Assembly (NCBI GenBank): GCA_963556695.1
Contig: CAUWAG010000004.1
Location: 2,108,001 to 2,172,000, forward strand
DNA: 64,000 bases
From: Anthostomella pinea
Taxonomy: Eukaryota > Ascomycota > Sordariomycetes > Xylariales > Xylariaceae
Direction: 5' to 3'
A model generated the notes under the pieces. It was not told the origin of the DNA. It made no database searches and saw nothing but the letters and a program-made list of their open reading frames with translations. Both the position numbers and the translations under genes were made by a program. Below, in pieces: positions 1 through 11,043 of the stretch; positions within the stretch are counted from its first letter, which is position 1; every line of letters begins with the position of its first letter.

Positions 1-1428
1 CTATGCCCCCAGCTTGGGCAAGTTCCTTGATACCCTCAAAAGCCGACCAGTCAACGCTTCAGTGGAATCCCTCATATCGTAAGGGCAGACGTCTAGCAAT
101 GACCTGTGACCACCAGGCTGACTTCTGCGGTCCAGACTCTTGAAGAGACGGCAAATCAACGGCTCCGAAGCCTGTGCCATTGCGACTGCCCACATCCTCC
201 TCCAAGTCGTAGCGAAGGATAAGTGGTCCGACGTGAACGAGCTGCTGGGGCGCATCCAGTTGGTCGGCAAGAAGCTTGTCGCATCACAACCCCGCGAGCT
301 GGTTATTGCGAATATCGTACGCAGAGTTCTGGGATTGATACGCGATGAGGCCTCAGAAGACAGGAACGACAACCCGAGCGACTCGTCCCCAGATCACCGC
401 GACCCGATGAATTCTCCTCTACCTCCGGCAGCAAGTGAGGCAAGCTCTCCCACAAGGCCAGTGCGGCCTCCTGGCGCATTGGCCCAGCTTGGGTCTTTTG
501 CTCGCACCCAGTCGATGTTTAACCTCCTTTCCGACCCCGATTTCACATCGCCTCCATGGTCGAATGCGTCGACTCCTGGCGCGACACCTGGAATTGCTTC
601 AGGTGCATCAACACCGTTGGCACATGGGCAGACTACAGACGTACATGCGTTTCGATCTGAAGTCATCGACGGAATCGAGGAGATCATGGATGAGATCAAG
701 CAGGTAGACGAGCAGGTCCAGGCAATTTCCGAGATCATCATTCACCCTGGAGACTATATACTTGTCCATCAACCATCCAGAACGGTTCAGAAGTTCCTCA
801 CTCGCGCTGCTTCCAAGAGGAAGTTCACCGTCTTTCTCGTAGTCGACCCATCTACGACATCGGCCGCCGATGATGCGTATGCGCCCTTCCGGAAGTCCAT
901 GGCATCAAGTGGATCGATCGTGGTCACCGTGATGAATGTTGGCCTCATGGCTTATATGTCGAAAGCCAACAAAGTCATCTTGGGGGCCAGGGCGATAACC
1001 GCTAAAGGCGGTGTCATAGTTGACGCCGGCGCTGCGGCGATCGCGCGAGCCGCACGAGCGCAGGGAAGGGCAGTCGTCATCCTCGGTGGCGTGTACAAGA
1101 TCAGTTCGGAGAACAAGTTTCAACAAGAAGAACTCATCGAATGGGGAGATCCCTCCAAGTATGTCAACTTTGCGGACGGCGCGATGGTGTCGCAGGTCAA
1201 AGTGAAGAGCGCGGTGTCTGAGTTCATCCCCGGGGGCGATATCGACACCTATATCACGAACCTGTAAGTCGCGAATCCCAAGCTGAGCTCCAGGTTGACA
1301 CGTTGGGTTGCTTGCTAACATCTGTGGCCAGCGGCGCGCATACACGCGATCATCTGCACACGATTCTTACGGATCATTACAAGGAGGAGGACATGAGTTT
1401 TGATATCTATGGAAAAGGTCAAAGGTGA
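1..1428 (+). CDS. GCD7: Translation initiation factor eIF2B subunit beta (5' partial)
   Basis: Regulatory beta subunit of eIF2B, the cytosolic guanine-nucleotide exchange factor that recharges eIF2 with GTP; in yeast the alpha, beta and delta subunits sense phosphorylated eIF2alpha. The gene runs off the left edge. Visible exons are <1-78, 136-1263 and 1332-1428; phases match at both junctions (TC|A = Ser, CT|C = Leu) and donors are GTAAGG and GTAAGT. The N-terminal part reads KFLDTLKSRP...LLKRRQINGS, typical of Gcd7. A Ser/Pro-rich insert (about 370-640) separates the helical N-terminal part from the Rossmann-like C-terminal domain (IIHPGDYILVHQPS, GARAITAKGGVIVDAG, and the tail GGDIDTYITNLGAHTRDHL). 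The last exon adds 31 residues and ends at TGA 1426-1428. Assignment rests on recalled similarity to yeast GCD7 over the whole length. Confidence 0.93.
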
Positions 1429-2174
1429 TTGAGGCCCCCTGGGGAGGTGACGAATGAACGCGACAGCTTGCAGCGCTCCCAACGCGACCACATACGATGA
1501 TTGGGCACTGTTCGCTGGTTACCTCCCGATGCAATGCTCTCTTTTGATAGAGGCTATGTGATCGACGAATAGTCCAAGGCTACGGCACCCGGCAGCGATG
1601 GTTGAGTCATCGCTAACCCCTGCCGGGGCACGTCTAGCAGAGCGTGGCCGCGTCACCCTGCAGGCTGGCGTTCGCGACCACAGAGCCGTGGGACGATGTC
1701 ATTGGGGAAGGGCTGATCAGCCCTGGACAGCCGGGCGAATCCTCCACGACAACCACTCAGAGCGTCAGATGCTCCACGGCCCGGGGAGCTACTGGCTTCG
1801 TCAGTCTGACCACCCCACGTTTTGTAGGACTAGCGACCGCGGCGCCGGGCTTGGTGGCTCATATAATCGGGCTCTTGAAAGTTGGCTGAGACCCGAGTGA
1901 GCGACCTGTGTGAGAAGGACATTGCAGCGACTGACTGATGTTAATAAAATGCCTCCGAAGCCCGAATCCCATCATCTCGTCTTACCTACCTCCCAAGTGA
2001 CACTCACTCTTTAAATAAGCCACCGCGACATGCTTAACAGTATGCTTCATTGACATCATAACACAACGTCCGTCACGCAATCTCGCCGGTGATTCTGCCA
2101 TTGGCCAACAATAACCCGTTTCATTAGCTACCTGTACCTTCTTACCTACTGGGTAACATTACATACAAACCAAT
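1429..2174. other. Intergenic region
   Basis: Spacer between two genes on the plus strand. It contains small open frames with no protein-like composition and nothing I recognise. The last 150 bases are pyrimidine-rich and are probably the promoter and leader of the next gene. Confidence 0.5.
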
Positions 2175-4634
2175 ATGGAGCCTCACGACGTACCACCTCC
2201 ACCGTATACGGAAACAGATATCTTCTCCCAATCAGCGCGATCACCCGGTGGCCGGAACAGTTTTCATGACGACGATGCATCAATCGCCGCCTCTTCTTCC
2301 CGCAGCAACATCATCTACACGCCACCCGAGACCCCTCGAGAATCACACCACAACTTTGGCGGCAGCGATGAGTACCAGACCACTGCTTCGGCGCAAGCCT
2401 ACTTCGAAGCTCGCCCTACGTCACGGCGAGCACCCAGGCAAAACCTGGTCATCTCACTAGCCATCACGTCAGATGCCACGCCCGAGCAATTCCCATATCC
2501 CGGCTGGGCCACCGAGCGCGAGACAACCGAGCAGGACTGGCAGACCTTTGTCAACTATCTCCTCCCAGACCATGCATCAAGGGCCAACTCGCATATCATC
2601 GACCGCAAGCTGCGGGCGGAGGCCGGTGGTGCGCCGTCCTCGCCATCTGGTCGCGATCTCACCGGAGCTCAGCTAGACCGGCTTGAGAAATCGGCTCTGG
2701 GGGCCTCGGATGATGCATCGGTGGACGTCGAGACCACCATCCGCGAATGGAATGACGGCTTCTTCGAGCCGCGGGGCGTGACGATCCGCCGCGCACCCTC
2801 GACTGCTGCTTCGCCGCGGATGCCCGGGTCGTGGGATGGAGCCCCGGCGGCACCTGTGCTTTCAACCAGGGACGCAGACGCACAGCCGCAGTCCCAGGCC
2901 CAGCCTCAAGCTGGAAGGTCGCGATGGAACCCCTTCGGCGTGATGGAGGCTACGGGCCGCGGACTCCGCATTGGGTCTCTGCATATTGACGGTGATCGTG
3001 TGGCGATCGGCAACGCCTTCCAGGCAGATCGCAACGGTGTGCGGTGGAATGGGCAACCTGTCGGTCAAGCGGATCACAGGGGCATGGACATGGGCCGTGG
3101 CCACCGATGGGAAGACGATGACTTCGACGAAGGCGGCCGAGGCCGCGGTCGTGGCTGGGGGCGTGGACGCGGGCATGGACGCGGGCATGGACGCGGAGGA
3201 CTACGACGAGACCACTCCGCCAGCTCCAACACCAGCACCTCGAGCTCATCTTCATCCTCCGACTCCGAGTCCTCCATCGGCAGCCTGCCCGACTGGGACG
3301 ACCTAAAGGACACACAGCTCCCGGTTACGAAGCAGTCCATCACATCCTGGCTCTCGCACCCCGAGCAGCCAGTGACGCGGGACATGGTGAAGAGCGCCAA
3401 GGCGGACATCAAGGCCGCGAAGAAGGCGCCGCGTGCTACGCAACAGCACCAGCCCTCGCGCGAGGAGATCCGGGAGCTGCTGGCGCAGTTTGAGAACCTG
3501 AAGCGGCAGCAGAAGGGCGGGCGGAAGGCGATGCGCAGGGAGAAGAGGGCGGAAAAGAGGGCCCTCAGACACGGACGCAGGACGCAGAGGCATGCCGAGA
3601 GGCGGGAGCACCGGGCCAACGGGCGGGAGCTTCGCTGCGCTGAACGCGAGGTCGGACGGCATGCGCGGCATCATCATGGTGGTCGTTCTCATGATCCTGC
3701 TGGTGGTCCGGCCCCCTTCGTCAACGGACCGGGTTTGTTTGGTGGTGCTGGTCGGCAGCATGCGGCGCATTCTCCCGCCCCTGGACTACACCCTCCTCCC
3801 GGCATGCACGCAGCACACTCGTCCGGCCCAGACGCGGTCTTCGGGCCAGGACGCTCCGGCGGCCCGGGTTTCTTTGGAGGACGAGGCGGTCCGTTCGCTC
3901 GCGGCGGCCGCGGCGGCTGGGAGCAGCGCGCACACGACGCAGTGGCCCGAGCCAGGGAGACTGCGGACCGCAGCGGCGCCGCGGCGCGGGCTCATGCTGC
4001 TGAGAATGTGGTACGGAGCCAAGCAGTAGCGGCTGAGGCTGTTGCTCGGAGCCAGGAGCAATCCCAGCGGGCCACTGCGCGAGGTCAAGCCCATGCAGAC
4101 CGGGCCGTTGCTCGAGCCCACGCTCAATCTGCCCAAGCCGCTGCTCGAGGTCAGGCCCACGGAGCCCAAGCTGCTGCGAGAGGACAAGCACAAGCCGCTC
4201 AAGCCGTGGCGCGCGGTCAGGCAGAGGCCGAGCAGGCCGTTGCCCGAAGTCAAGCCCAGGCCGCCCAGGCCGTGGCGCGCAGTCAAGCCCAAGCAGACAG
4301 GGCCGTAGCCCACGCCGCAGCGCAGTACGGCAGCCCATACATGCCCAGCCTACCCTACCCCACCAAATACGACACCGCCAACGCCCTCGAGGCGCAAATA
4401 GCCACCAAAGCGCAGTCCCTCTCTGCCCTACAGGCCCAGATCGCGCGCGAGCAGATCGCAGCGGCGCAGCGGGGCGAGGGCGATAGTAAGGCCGCGTCCG
4501 GTGAGTTGACGGAGGTACAGGGCGAAGCCGAGGCGCTGGAAAAGGAGATTGAGAGGCTGGGACGTGATGTGGAGGGATTGCGGCTGGAGGCTGATGAGGA
4601 GTTTGCGCGGAGGTTGGAGCGGGAGGGGCGGTGA
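2175..4634 (+). CDS. Low-complexity protein with Gly/Arg, basic and 11-residue repeat regions
   Basis: Single-exon gene of 819 residues; I do not recognise a named family. Layout: Pro/Tyr-rich start (PPPPYTE, about 7-13); a globular-looking stretch around 89-145 (NLVISLAITSD, then FPYPGWATERETTEQDW) that is probably the conserved part; a Gly/Arg tract near 318-342 (RGRGWGRGRG) and a serine run near 350-365; an Arg/Lys/His-rich helix near 410-500; a His/Gly-rich linker; nine tandem 11-residue repeats at 615-713; and a C-terminal charged coiled coil (about 735-819, EALEKEIERLGRDVEGLRLE). The GR tract and basic helix suggest nucleic-acid or condensate interaction, which is inference only. The first ATG after the intergenic leader is used; no splice sites are needed. 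Confidence 0.75.
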   Translation: MEPHDVPPPPYTETDIFSQSARSPGGRNSFHDDDASIAASSSRSNIIYTPPETPRESHHNFGGSDEYQTTASAQAYFEARPTSRRAPRQNLVISLAITSDATPEQFPYPGWATERETTEQDWQTFVNYLLPDHASRANSHIIDRKLRAEAGGAPSSPSGRDLTGAQLDRLEKSALGASDDASVDVETTIREWNDGFFEPRGVTIRRAPSTAASPRMPGSWDGAPAAPVLSTRDADAQPQSQAQPQAGRSRWNPFGVMEATGRGLRIGSLHIDGDRVAIGNAFQADRNGVRWNGQPVGQADHRGMDMGRGHRWEDDDFDEGGRGRGRGWGRGRGHGRGHGRGGLRRDHSASSNTSTSSSSSSSDSESSIGSLPDWDDLKDTQLPVTKQSITSWLSHPEQPVTRDMVKSAKADIKAAKKAPRATQQHQPSREEIRELLAQFENLKRQQKGGRKAMRREKRAEKRALRHGRRTQRHAERREHRANGRELRCAEREVGRHARHHHGGRSHDPAGGPAPFVNGPGLFGGAGRQHAAHSPAPGLHPPPGMHAAHSSGPDAVFGPGRSGGPGFFGGRGGPFARGGRGGWEQRAHDAVARARETADRSGAAARAHAAENVVRSQAVAAEAVARSQEQSQRATARGQAHADRAVARAHAQSAQAAARGQAHGAQAAARGQAQAAQAVARGQAEAEQAVARSQAQAAQAVARSQAQADRAVAHAAAQYGSPYMPSLPYPTKYDTANALEAQIATKAQSLSALQAQIAREQIAAAQRGEGDSKAASGELTEVQGEAEALEKEIERLGRDVEGLRLEADEEFARRLEREGR
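4017..4313 (+). repeat. 33-bp coding tandem repeat (nine 11-residue units)
   Basis: Nine consecutive 33-base units encode the pattern [SGA]-Q-A-x-[AG]-x-[QR]-A-[VA]-A-R, for example SQAVAAEAVAR, GQAQAAQAVAR and SQAQADRAVAH. The period is exactly 11 residues without gaps. Flanking sequence (ARETADRSGAA, ARAHAAENVVR) looks like further decayed units. Confidence 0.85.
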
Positions 4635-5227
4635 AGAGGGCTTGGCGGTGAGATGTTTGGCAGAAAGATGAGAGGGGAGGAAGGGGAGAGACTTGCGTTG
4701 GGCTATATTCAGGGGCTCGGGTTGACAAGAGGCTGGATGGGCGGGTGAATATGGCTGCGATGTGGATAGGGGTAGACAGGGGTTGAAGGGTGGTCTGCTG
4801 GGAAGACATGGATGGGTACTTTCGTGTGATGACTGATAAAAAACACATTTCCCGGTATCCTTCCATATACCAGTCTCGCTGAACACGAGTGTGATTGAAC
4901 TTGGCAACCTTTCACAACTTTTGATGATGCCGATGTACTTCATTCATTTCTTAATTCATGATAGCTTTCGGCCCCTATCTTTTTGTCTACCCTACACCCA
5001 ATGCCTCTCCTGTTAAGACAACCGATAAGCTGGGCTAGAAGTCTATATACGACCTTAACCCGAGTCAAAACATCCCTGAGCTTGTGCCGGTACCACATCC
5101 CGCAGCTCTTTCCGGCTCATCATACAGAAATCCTGTCCTAGCCGCTCTGACTCTCGTTGTGTACCGTCGCAAGGGGCTGCCGTCTAGAAGACGGCGAAGG
5201 CCGAGATCCGGACTGTTTGCACCCCCG
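4635..5227. other. Convergent intergenic region
   Basis: 3' ends of two converging genes meet here. It has overlapping purine-rich and AT-rich stretches but no recognisable gene or repeat. Confidence 0.5.
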
Positions 5228-6051
5228 CTACGAGTGCTTACTCTCGTCCTTTTCCACGAGCGCCTGGACGCCGAGCGAGCGGCCGACCTTGACCTTGCGC
5301 TTGACCTCCTTGCCGCCGTCCTTGCCGCCGCGCACCGCCAGCGTCTTCTTGTTGTCGCCACCGTCCTCCCCGGCCTTGCCGACGTCGCCCACGGGCTCGC
5401 CCTCGTCTGCATCGCCGTCGTTGACGTTGCCCTCCTCCTCCTCCGCCTCGGCGGCCTCCTGGATCTGGTTGCGGATCGCCGACAGCTCCAGCCGCATGCA
5501 GTAGGCGTCCTCGCCGTCGGCGTAGTACTTGGCCTCGCTCTTCTCGTTGTCGAAGCCGAGCGTCTTGGTGTACAGGTGGATGGCGGCTTTGTTGGACACG
5601 CGCACGTGGAGAGAGACGTACTGCGCGCCGAAGGTCTCGACCATGGCTAGTTCTGCGGTGATCACATCTTGTCAGCTGGCTGTTCCGGGAAGGAGGAGTG
5701 TCATAGGTAGGCTATTTATAGTATGGGGAGGAACGTACGAGCTTGTCTCATGAGCTTCTCAGCGATGCCCAGCCTGCGATGCGTGCGCATGACGGACAGA
5801 GACGTGATGTGGCCGTGCTGGACGCCGTCGGCGGGCTCCTCCTCCATCTTGGCCAGCACGTAGCCTACGATCTTGGGGTAGTCGTAGGGTGTCTTCTTGG
5901 GCCGCGACACGTCGACCGCCACATAGCTTAGCTGCGGCCATGATAGCGCGTGGTACAGGTAGTATTTCATGAAGTAGTTCTCGGGCAGGTTCTCCAGGTT
6001 CGCATGCTGAATCAGCGGGATGTCCCGCGCCTCGAGTCGCCGGATATCCAT
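5228..6051 (-). CDS. ARD1: N-alpha-acetyltransferase, NatA catalytic subunit (Ard1/Naa10)
   Basis: Catalytic subunit of the ribosome-associated NatA complex, which acetylates N-terminal Ser/Ala/Thr/Gly after Met removal, using acetyl-CoA. Exons (minus strand) are 6051-5739 and 5652-5228; donor GTACGT, acceptor GCAG, junction codon C|AA (Gln), 245 residues. The start [15 protein letters not shown] is the canonical family N-terminus. The GNAT domain spans about 1-150 and includes [13 protein letters not shown] and the acetyl-CoA loop R-R-L-G-I-A in [12 protein letters not shown]; after the splice, [17 protein letters not shown] is the usual Naa10 core. The C-terminal third is an acidic then lysine-rich tail ([18 protein letters not shown]), as in fungal and animal Naa10. 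An open frame continues upstream of MDIRRL but does not resemble the family. Confidence 0.95.
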
Positions 6052-6639
6052 GTTGGGGGGTTGTGCTGTTGGTTGAGGGAGCCCTTGGTTGCCCCTTGTT
6101 CCTCTTGCTATTTGTCTTTGGTAGGCAAGCTCCTTCGTGGAAAGTCGAGGACTCGGCTCGTGGTGGTTGCGTGTTGCTCGGCGTGAGTTTCGTGATCGCC
6201 AGATGGAAGGGAGCCGGGAACGCAGGATGTAGCTCGAAGCTTCAATTGTAACCAGTGGCAGCAATGGACCGACTGGAGAAGCTCGGATACCTAGCGGGAT
6301 ACGTTCCGCCGAGACCCACCCCTTGTAGGTTCCAATTAGCGCGGGGCAGTTCCACGTCAAATGCAACCTCCTCGAACTTCACGATAACTGCGGGGCATTT
6401 CTGTTGGCGGACACGGAGCAGAATGAGAGGGTTTCGCCAGCAATGCGGGCTTGGGGTTGTACGGTGGTTGGGATTGGAGGAACAATTACTGTTTTTAAAG
6501 TCAGACTTGTAAATATCAAAAGTGACTGTTTGGCTCTTAAGGAACTTACCATCTCTATATCAACACAGTTGATCACGAAAATCAACTCCCCCTCGTCTCT
6601 CACCACTTACACGAGGCCTCACACTCACAACCCCGCAGG
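6052..6639. promoter_or_regulatory. Divergent promoter region, ARD1 / short-chain dehydrogenase
   Basis: Shared 588-bp upstream region of two divergently transcribed genes. No clear TATA box or known operator could be assigned. Confidence 0.45.
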
Positions 6640-7797
6640 ATGAATCGAACGCTCGAAGGCAAGCTCGCCATAGTGACCGGCGCCTCACGAGGTATGCCAC
6701 TTCCCAAACCTCACCCTCGACCATTTCATTTCTAACAAAAGCCCAGGCATCGGCGAAGCCATAGCGAGGAAGCTCGCTTCCTATGGCGCGAACATCGCGC
6801 TCTGCTACACCTCGCCCTCCTCGGAATCCAAAACCGAGGCCCTAGCAAAAGACCTCGAAGCAGCGCACAGCATAAAAACCGTTGTGCTCCAAGCAGACCT
6901 AAGTACGACGGACGGCCCCCAAGCCCTCATCACCGCCCTCCAAATCGCCACCGACGGCACCCCGCAAATCGACATCCTCATCAACAACGCCGGCGTCGCC
7001 CACAACGCCCTCCTCCCCTCTGTCAATCCCGAGCAATTCGACATTAGCTACCGTACCAACGTTCTCGGGCCCCTCTTGTTAACTCAAGCCGCGGAGCCAT
7101 GGCTCCCGCACGACCGCTCCGGCCGCATCGTCAACATATCCTCCGTGAGCTCCGCGACGGGCTTCATTGAGCGTCAGTACATTTTAGAGATTTTGATTAC
7201 CCCTTATTACCCAACTCTCGAGACATTGATTTACCCCCTTACCGACATCTCTCTCGAGAGAGAGAGCGAATTGCCTGTTCCAAGTTCTAGCCCGTGTCGT
7301 CAAGAGCCCCAACTTGCCCCTTACTCCCAAGACAAGCAGCCCATATGTTACAACCCAATATTTCCCATCCAAACCTCCAATAAAAGCAGTACCTAAGTAA
7401 CCAACCAACTAAACCAAAACCCCGAACAAAAGAAAGCGTATACGGCGGCACCAAAGCCGCCCTAGAAGCCATGACCCGGACGTGGGCCAGAGAACTATCC
7501 GAACGCTGCACCGTCAACGCCGTCAACCCGGGCCCCGTCGCGGGGCCCATGTACGCGGCCAACACGGACGCGTTCAAGCAGGAAATCCGCGGCTGGATCG
7601 AGCACACACCCCTAATGCGGGCGCGCGAGGGCGTCGACGACGACGCCGTCGTCGAGGAGGCCCGCACGGCTGCGGGAGGTGGAAGACCGGCTTATGTACA
7701 GGAAATCGCGGGGATTGTGGCTATGCTTTGTGGTGAGGATGCGGCCTGGTGTACGGGGCAGGTTGTTTGTGCTAATGGGGGCATGATTATGCATTGA
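6640..7797 (+). CDS. Short-chain dehydrogenase/reductase (3-ketoacyl-ACP reductase-like)
   Basis: Classical SDR, NAD(P)-dependent oxidoreductase, 280 residues; substrate unknown. Exons are 6640-6691, 6747-7172 and 7433-7797. Intron 1 (GTATGC...TCTAAC...CAG) splits the cofactor motif TGASRG|IG. Intron 2 is long (260 nt) with donor GTCAGT and acceptor AAAAG; the junction codon C|AA gives GFIEQSVYGGTKAAL, the expected reading through the active site. Seen: the cofactor loop TGASRGIG (about 14-21), NNAGVAHN, the catalytic Ser in NISSVSS, and Tyr163/Lys167 in YGGTK. The C-terminal TGQVVCANGGMIMH resembles bacterial-type FabG/SDR ends. An Ala/Gly-rich insert (ARTAAGGGRPAY) precedes it. The intron 2 donor is non-consensus, so the splice is inferred from reading frame and motif continuity. 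Confidence 0.88.
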
Positions 7798-8552
7798 TTG
7801 ATTGGAATGTGATGTTCGAGCTGTGAAGATCGGGTAGACGTGACGGTGATGCTCGGGATCCGGTCCGAGCTGGTTGACACGAATTAACTTCTATGAGTTG
7901 TTGATAACCTTATTCCGGATGCGTAACTCATCAGTAGTTGTGCATGATAGAGCCAATCGATGAGCAGTAATGTGATGGTTATTCCAATATGCTGTCATAG
8001 CTTCATAATGCCAGGCGGTCTTTCATCACACTGAACCCTCTCAAGTCTCCGTACATACACGTCCCTTCCAGCAATCAACAGTATATTCATCAAAACGGAA
8101 TAAGCACACCGGAATAAGCAGTTGGATTTTTGTTGGCCATGCTTAACGGTTATTCCAGGGTGCTTATTACAAGGATATAGAATACCCCTGAATGCACACG
8201 ATCCTGAGAACGGGGTGTAAGGTACGGAGACTTATGAGGGTTCAGTGTACCATGGTAAGTTAATCAGCCAATATGAAAGTCACCATATGAAAACTGATGC
8301 AGTTGCTTGAGCAAATCTCCATCAGGATTCTCGAGCAAGCTACATACAACATCTGTCTGATTGTAGACATGGCAATCCTTGGTCTTGAAACTCACTTTCA
8401 CAGGCTTATGTTAAATCCCAGCAACCCGCCAGCACTCTTCACTCTGAGGCAAATCCTAGAGCCTCCCTTTTGTTGTTGAACAGATCCCATTTCATCTAAC
8501 CTGCCAAACGCCAATGCTGCAATGCTGATCATGACCTTCTGGAGTAGACGGC
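7798..8552. other. Convergent intergenic region holding an inverted-repeat element
   Basis: Space between two converging 3' ends. It contains the short inverted-repeat element at 8029-8247 and, just upstream, two extra TTATTCC motifs (near 7910 and 7980) similar to ones inside the element. No coding sequence is supported. Confidence 0.5.
8029..8247. mobile_element. MITE-like element, copy 1 (CACTGAACC terminal repeats)
   Basis: The ends form a 26-bp terminal inverted repeat with two mismatches: the left begins CACTGAACCCTCTC then AAGTCTCCGTAC, and the right is its inverse (GTACGGAGACTTATGAGGGT then TCAGTG). The right end is followed by TA; the left flank is CA, so a TA duplication would be one base off. 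Inside, GGAATAAG motifs on the left face TTATTCC and TGCTTATT on the right, so most of the element can fold on itself. No coding capacity. TA flanks and size suggest a Tc1/mariner/pogo-derived MITE (inference). Confidence 0.75.
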
Positions 8553-11043
8553 TCATTCTTTCGGCGCCGTAGCTTCGGAAACCGTTGAGGCCTCGGTAGT
8601 GAGTGGGCCCTCCTTCTCAATCAACTTCTCACGGATTGGTAGGCTCTTGACATTACCATCCATCATCTTAGGCAGCGCACCAGATCCCTCTCCCTTTCCT
8701 CCCAAACCCACTGCTTTCTGGGCAGCCTCCGCAGCCTTTTGCGCAGCCTTCTTGGCCTTCTTTTTCTCTTTGTCCTCTTGCTTCTTCTTTTTAGCTTCTG
8801 CTTCGGCGGCGCGAGAAGACTGAGTTCCTCCATACAAATCCTTCCATTCCTCAATCTTCTTCTCGTCTATTCTTGAGAACAGATAGGCCGCCTTGCCGAT
8901 CTTGTGTCCGGGCTTGAGTACGCTGGTATCAAACTTGTTGGGGATGAAGGCCAGAGACGTGTTTAGCTGCTCTACAATGGCCCGGGCAGTCGCTGGCATG
9001 TATGGTGACGATACCGAGGCCAGAAGGCTGCATAGGTTGAGCGCGAGACCAATGACTGTCTTGACTCTCTCCGGGTGGGCCTCAAAGGATTTGTTGTCGA
9101 GTCGGCTCTGCAATAGCAAATTGCCATGGGCGCTGATCTCAAGCAGCTTCTTGACACCTTGCCTCAGGTGCACCGCCTCCATCAAGTCATTGTATTCGCC
9201 TAGTAGAGTGTTGATCTCGGATATCCACTTAGGGAAATCAAAGCTGTCGTCAGTGTAATCGGCTGCGAACTCGGGAACAGTGCCTTCACATTTCGAGTTG
9301 ACGAATTTGATCACACTATAGGTCTTCGTGAGCTACAGGGCAAGAGATAACGACTAGCCTGGACTTACCGGTTCACAAAGTTGCCAAAGTTGGCAAGGAG
9401 CTCACTACAATACAGTGTCAGTAGGTATCCCATGGATCCAATAGGGGCAGGTAAGAGCCTATCTCGGCATTGAAGCCATGGTTGACTATACCGTCGAGCC
9501 CGGGTGGGGATTGGGTCATGCATAGGAGTGAGGGTTGAAAAGAAAAGGGAGGAAAGGACAGAATGCGTACTTGTTGTTGACTGCGACAAAGTCCGACCAG
9601 ATAAACTGAGAGTCACTGGTTTCAGGTCGAATGGATAGAAGGTAATAACGCCAGACGGAAGGCGGTACCCCTGTCTCTTTTGCGCTATCACCAAACACGC
9701 CTACACCTCTTGACTTTGAGAACTTGGTGTTCTCATAGTTCAAGTATTCTGTCGTGCTCAGGGTGTTGAGCTGGGTCCACTTGTCACCGCTGCCCATCTG
9801 GGCTCCTGGGAAAATGACGGTGTGGAAGGGCACGTTGTCTTTGCCCATGAACTGGTAGAGCTTGACGTCTTCGGGCGAGCGCCACCATTGCTCCCATTCA
9901 TCGGTGTATGTAGCCGTAATGGACTAGTAGGATACCAAGTCAGTGTGTAATCATCATGGACTGTTAGAGGAGTACACACTGGGTAACCAAAGCAAGCATC
10001 AAACCCTGAATGTCTGTCGTCAGTAATTGAAATGCCCCCAACTAGACACTAGGATCTCTTACAAACATAGATCACTGCAGCAAGCCAGAGTTAGCAATTA
10101 TACCAACTACTCTTTTGGGAGTGAATGTGTTACCCTTGTCGCGGAAGCCCTCCAGGGGGACTGGGACTCCCCACTTGAGATCTCTCGTGATACTCCGGCC
10201 CTCAAGGCCTCTAGTCAACCAACTGTTGGTGATGCTGACACCGTTGAGCGGCCACCCTCCCACCTTACTCGACTTCTCGAACCATTTCTGGATATCTGGT
10301 TGGAGCTTGTCCAGCAGAAGAAAAACGTGTGTCGTTTCTCGAGGAACTGGCGTCGAGTTGTCGATCTTGCACCGCGGGTTGATCAGCTCGAAGGGATCCA
10401 GCAGGTTTCCACATTTGTCACACTGGTCACCGCGCGCATCGTCGTAGTTGCACTTGGGGCAGGTTCCTTCGACGAATCGGTCGGCCAAGAAGGATTTGTG
10501 TGTCTCGCAGTAAGGTTGCGTGGTAGTACGTTCCTCTGATGTCTTGCATTAGATCCATTGATAGCGGAAGACAGTCCATTATCCATACCTAGGAGTCCCT
10601 TCTTATGGAGCTTGAGGAAGACGTCCTGCACGATCTCGGTCTGCTTGGGATTCGAACTTCTGCCAAAGTGGTCGAAGCCAATCTCGAACCAGTCGTAAAC
10701 CTCCTTGTGTTTCTTGTGAAATTCATCACAGAGCTCCTGGGGTGTTTGTCCCGTCTCTAGAGCCTTCGTCTCGGTGGCGGTGCCGTACTCGTCAGTTCCG
10801 CAGATGAACAGGGTCGGTCTCGATCGCAGCTTGCTGTAGCGAGAGAACACGTCGGCACTGAGAACGGAGCCCACGACATTTCCCAGATGAGGCACGTTGT
10901 TCACATATGGTAGGGCGCTCGTGATGCTGCATTTCCTGTCTTAGCCAGCGTTCCCTGGAAATAGGTAAGGCTTAGGACCGTGCGACGGCTTACAGGATGT
11001 TCTCCTTGCCCTTCTCGGGCAAGATGACGTTTGGAGCGGCCAT
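8553..11043 (-). CDS. MES1: Methionyl-tRNA synthetase, cytosolic
   Basis: Class I aminoacyl-tRNA synthetase that charges tRNA-Met, 659 residues. Eight exons (minus strand): 11043-10994, 10926-10589, 10535-10134, 10074-10063, 10005-9980, 9923-9571, 9404-9369, 9315-8553. All phases agree and the total is an exact codon multiple. Seen: HIGH-type motif HLGN (residues 30-33) after [12 protein letters not shown]; a zinc-knuckle region with CPKC and CDKC in the connective peptide; [16 protein letters not shown]; and KMSKS-type motif FSKS (344-347). The 12-nt exon 4 encodes most of VIYVW, and neighbours of 26 and 36 nt are also very short. The C-terminus ends in a Lys/Ala-rich helix ([16 protein letters not shown]) and has no EMAP-II-like tRNA-binding domain. 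It is transcribed divergently from LTO1. Confidence 0.95.

Noticed and set aside
1598..1900. 100-codon plus-strand frame in the first intergenic region
   Set aside because: Overlapping frames of similar size and no protein-like character.
3074..4866. Long minus-strand frames opposite the 819-residue gene
   Set aside because: Shadows of GC-rich repetitive coding sequence on the plus strand.
10640..10665. TTCGAATCCC resembling a tRNA B box on the minus strand
   Set aside because: Lies inside methionyl-tRNA synthetase coding sequence and has no matching A box or stems.
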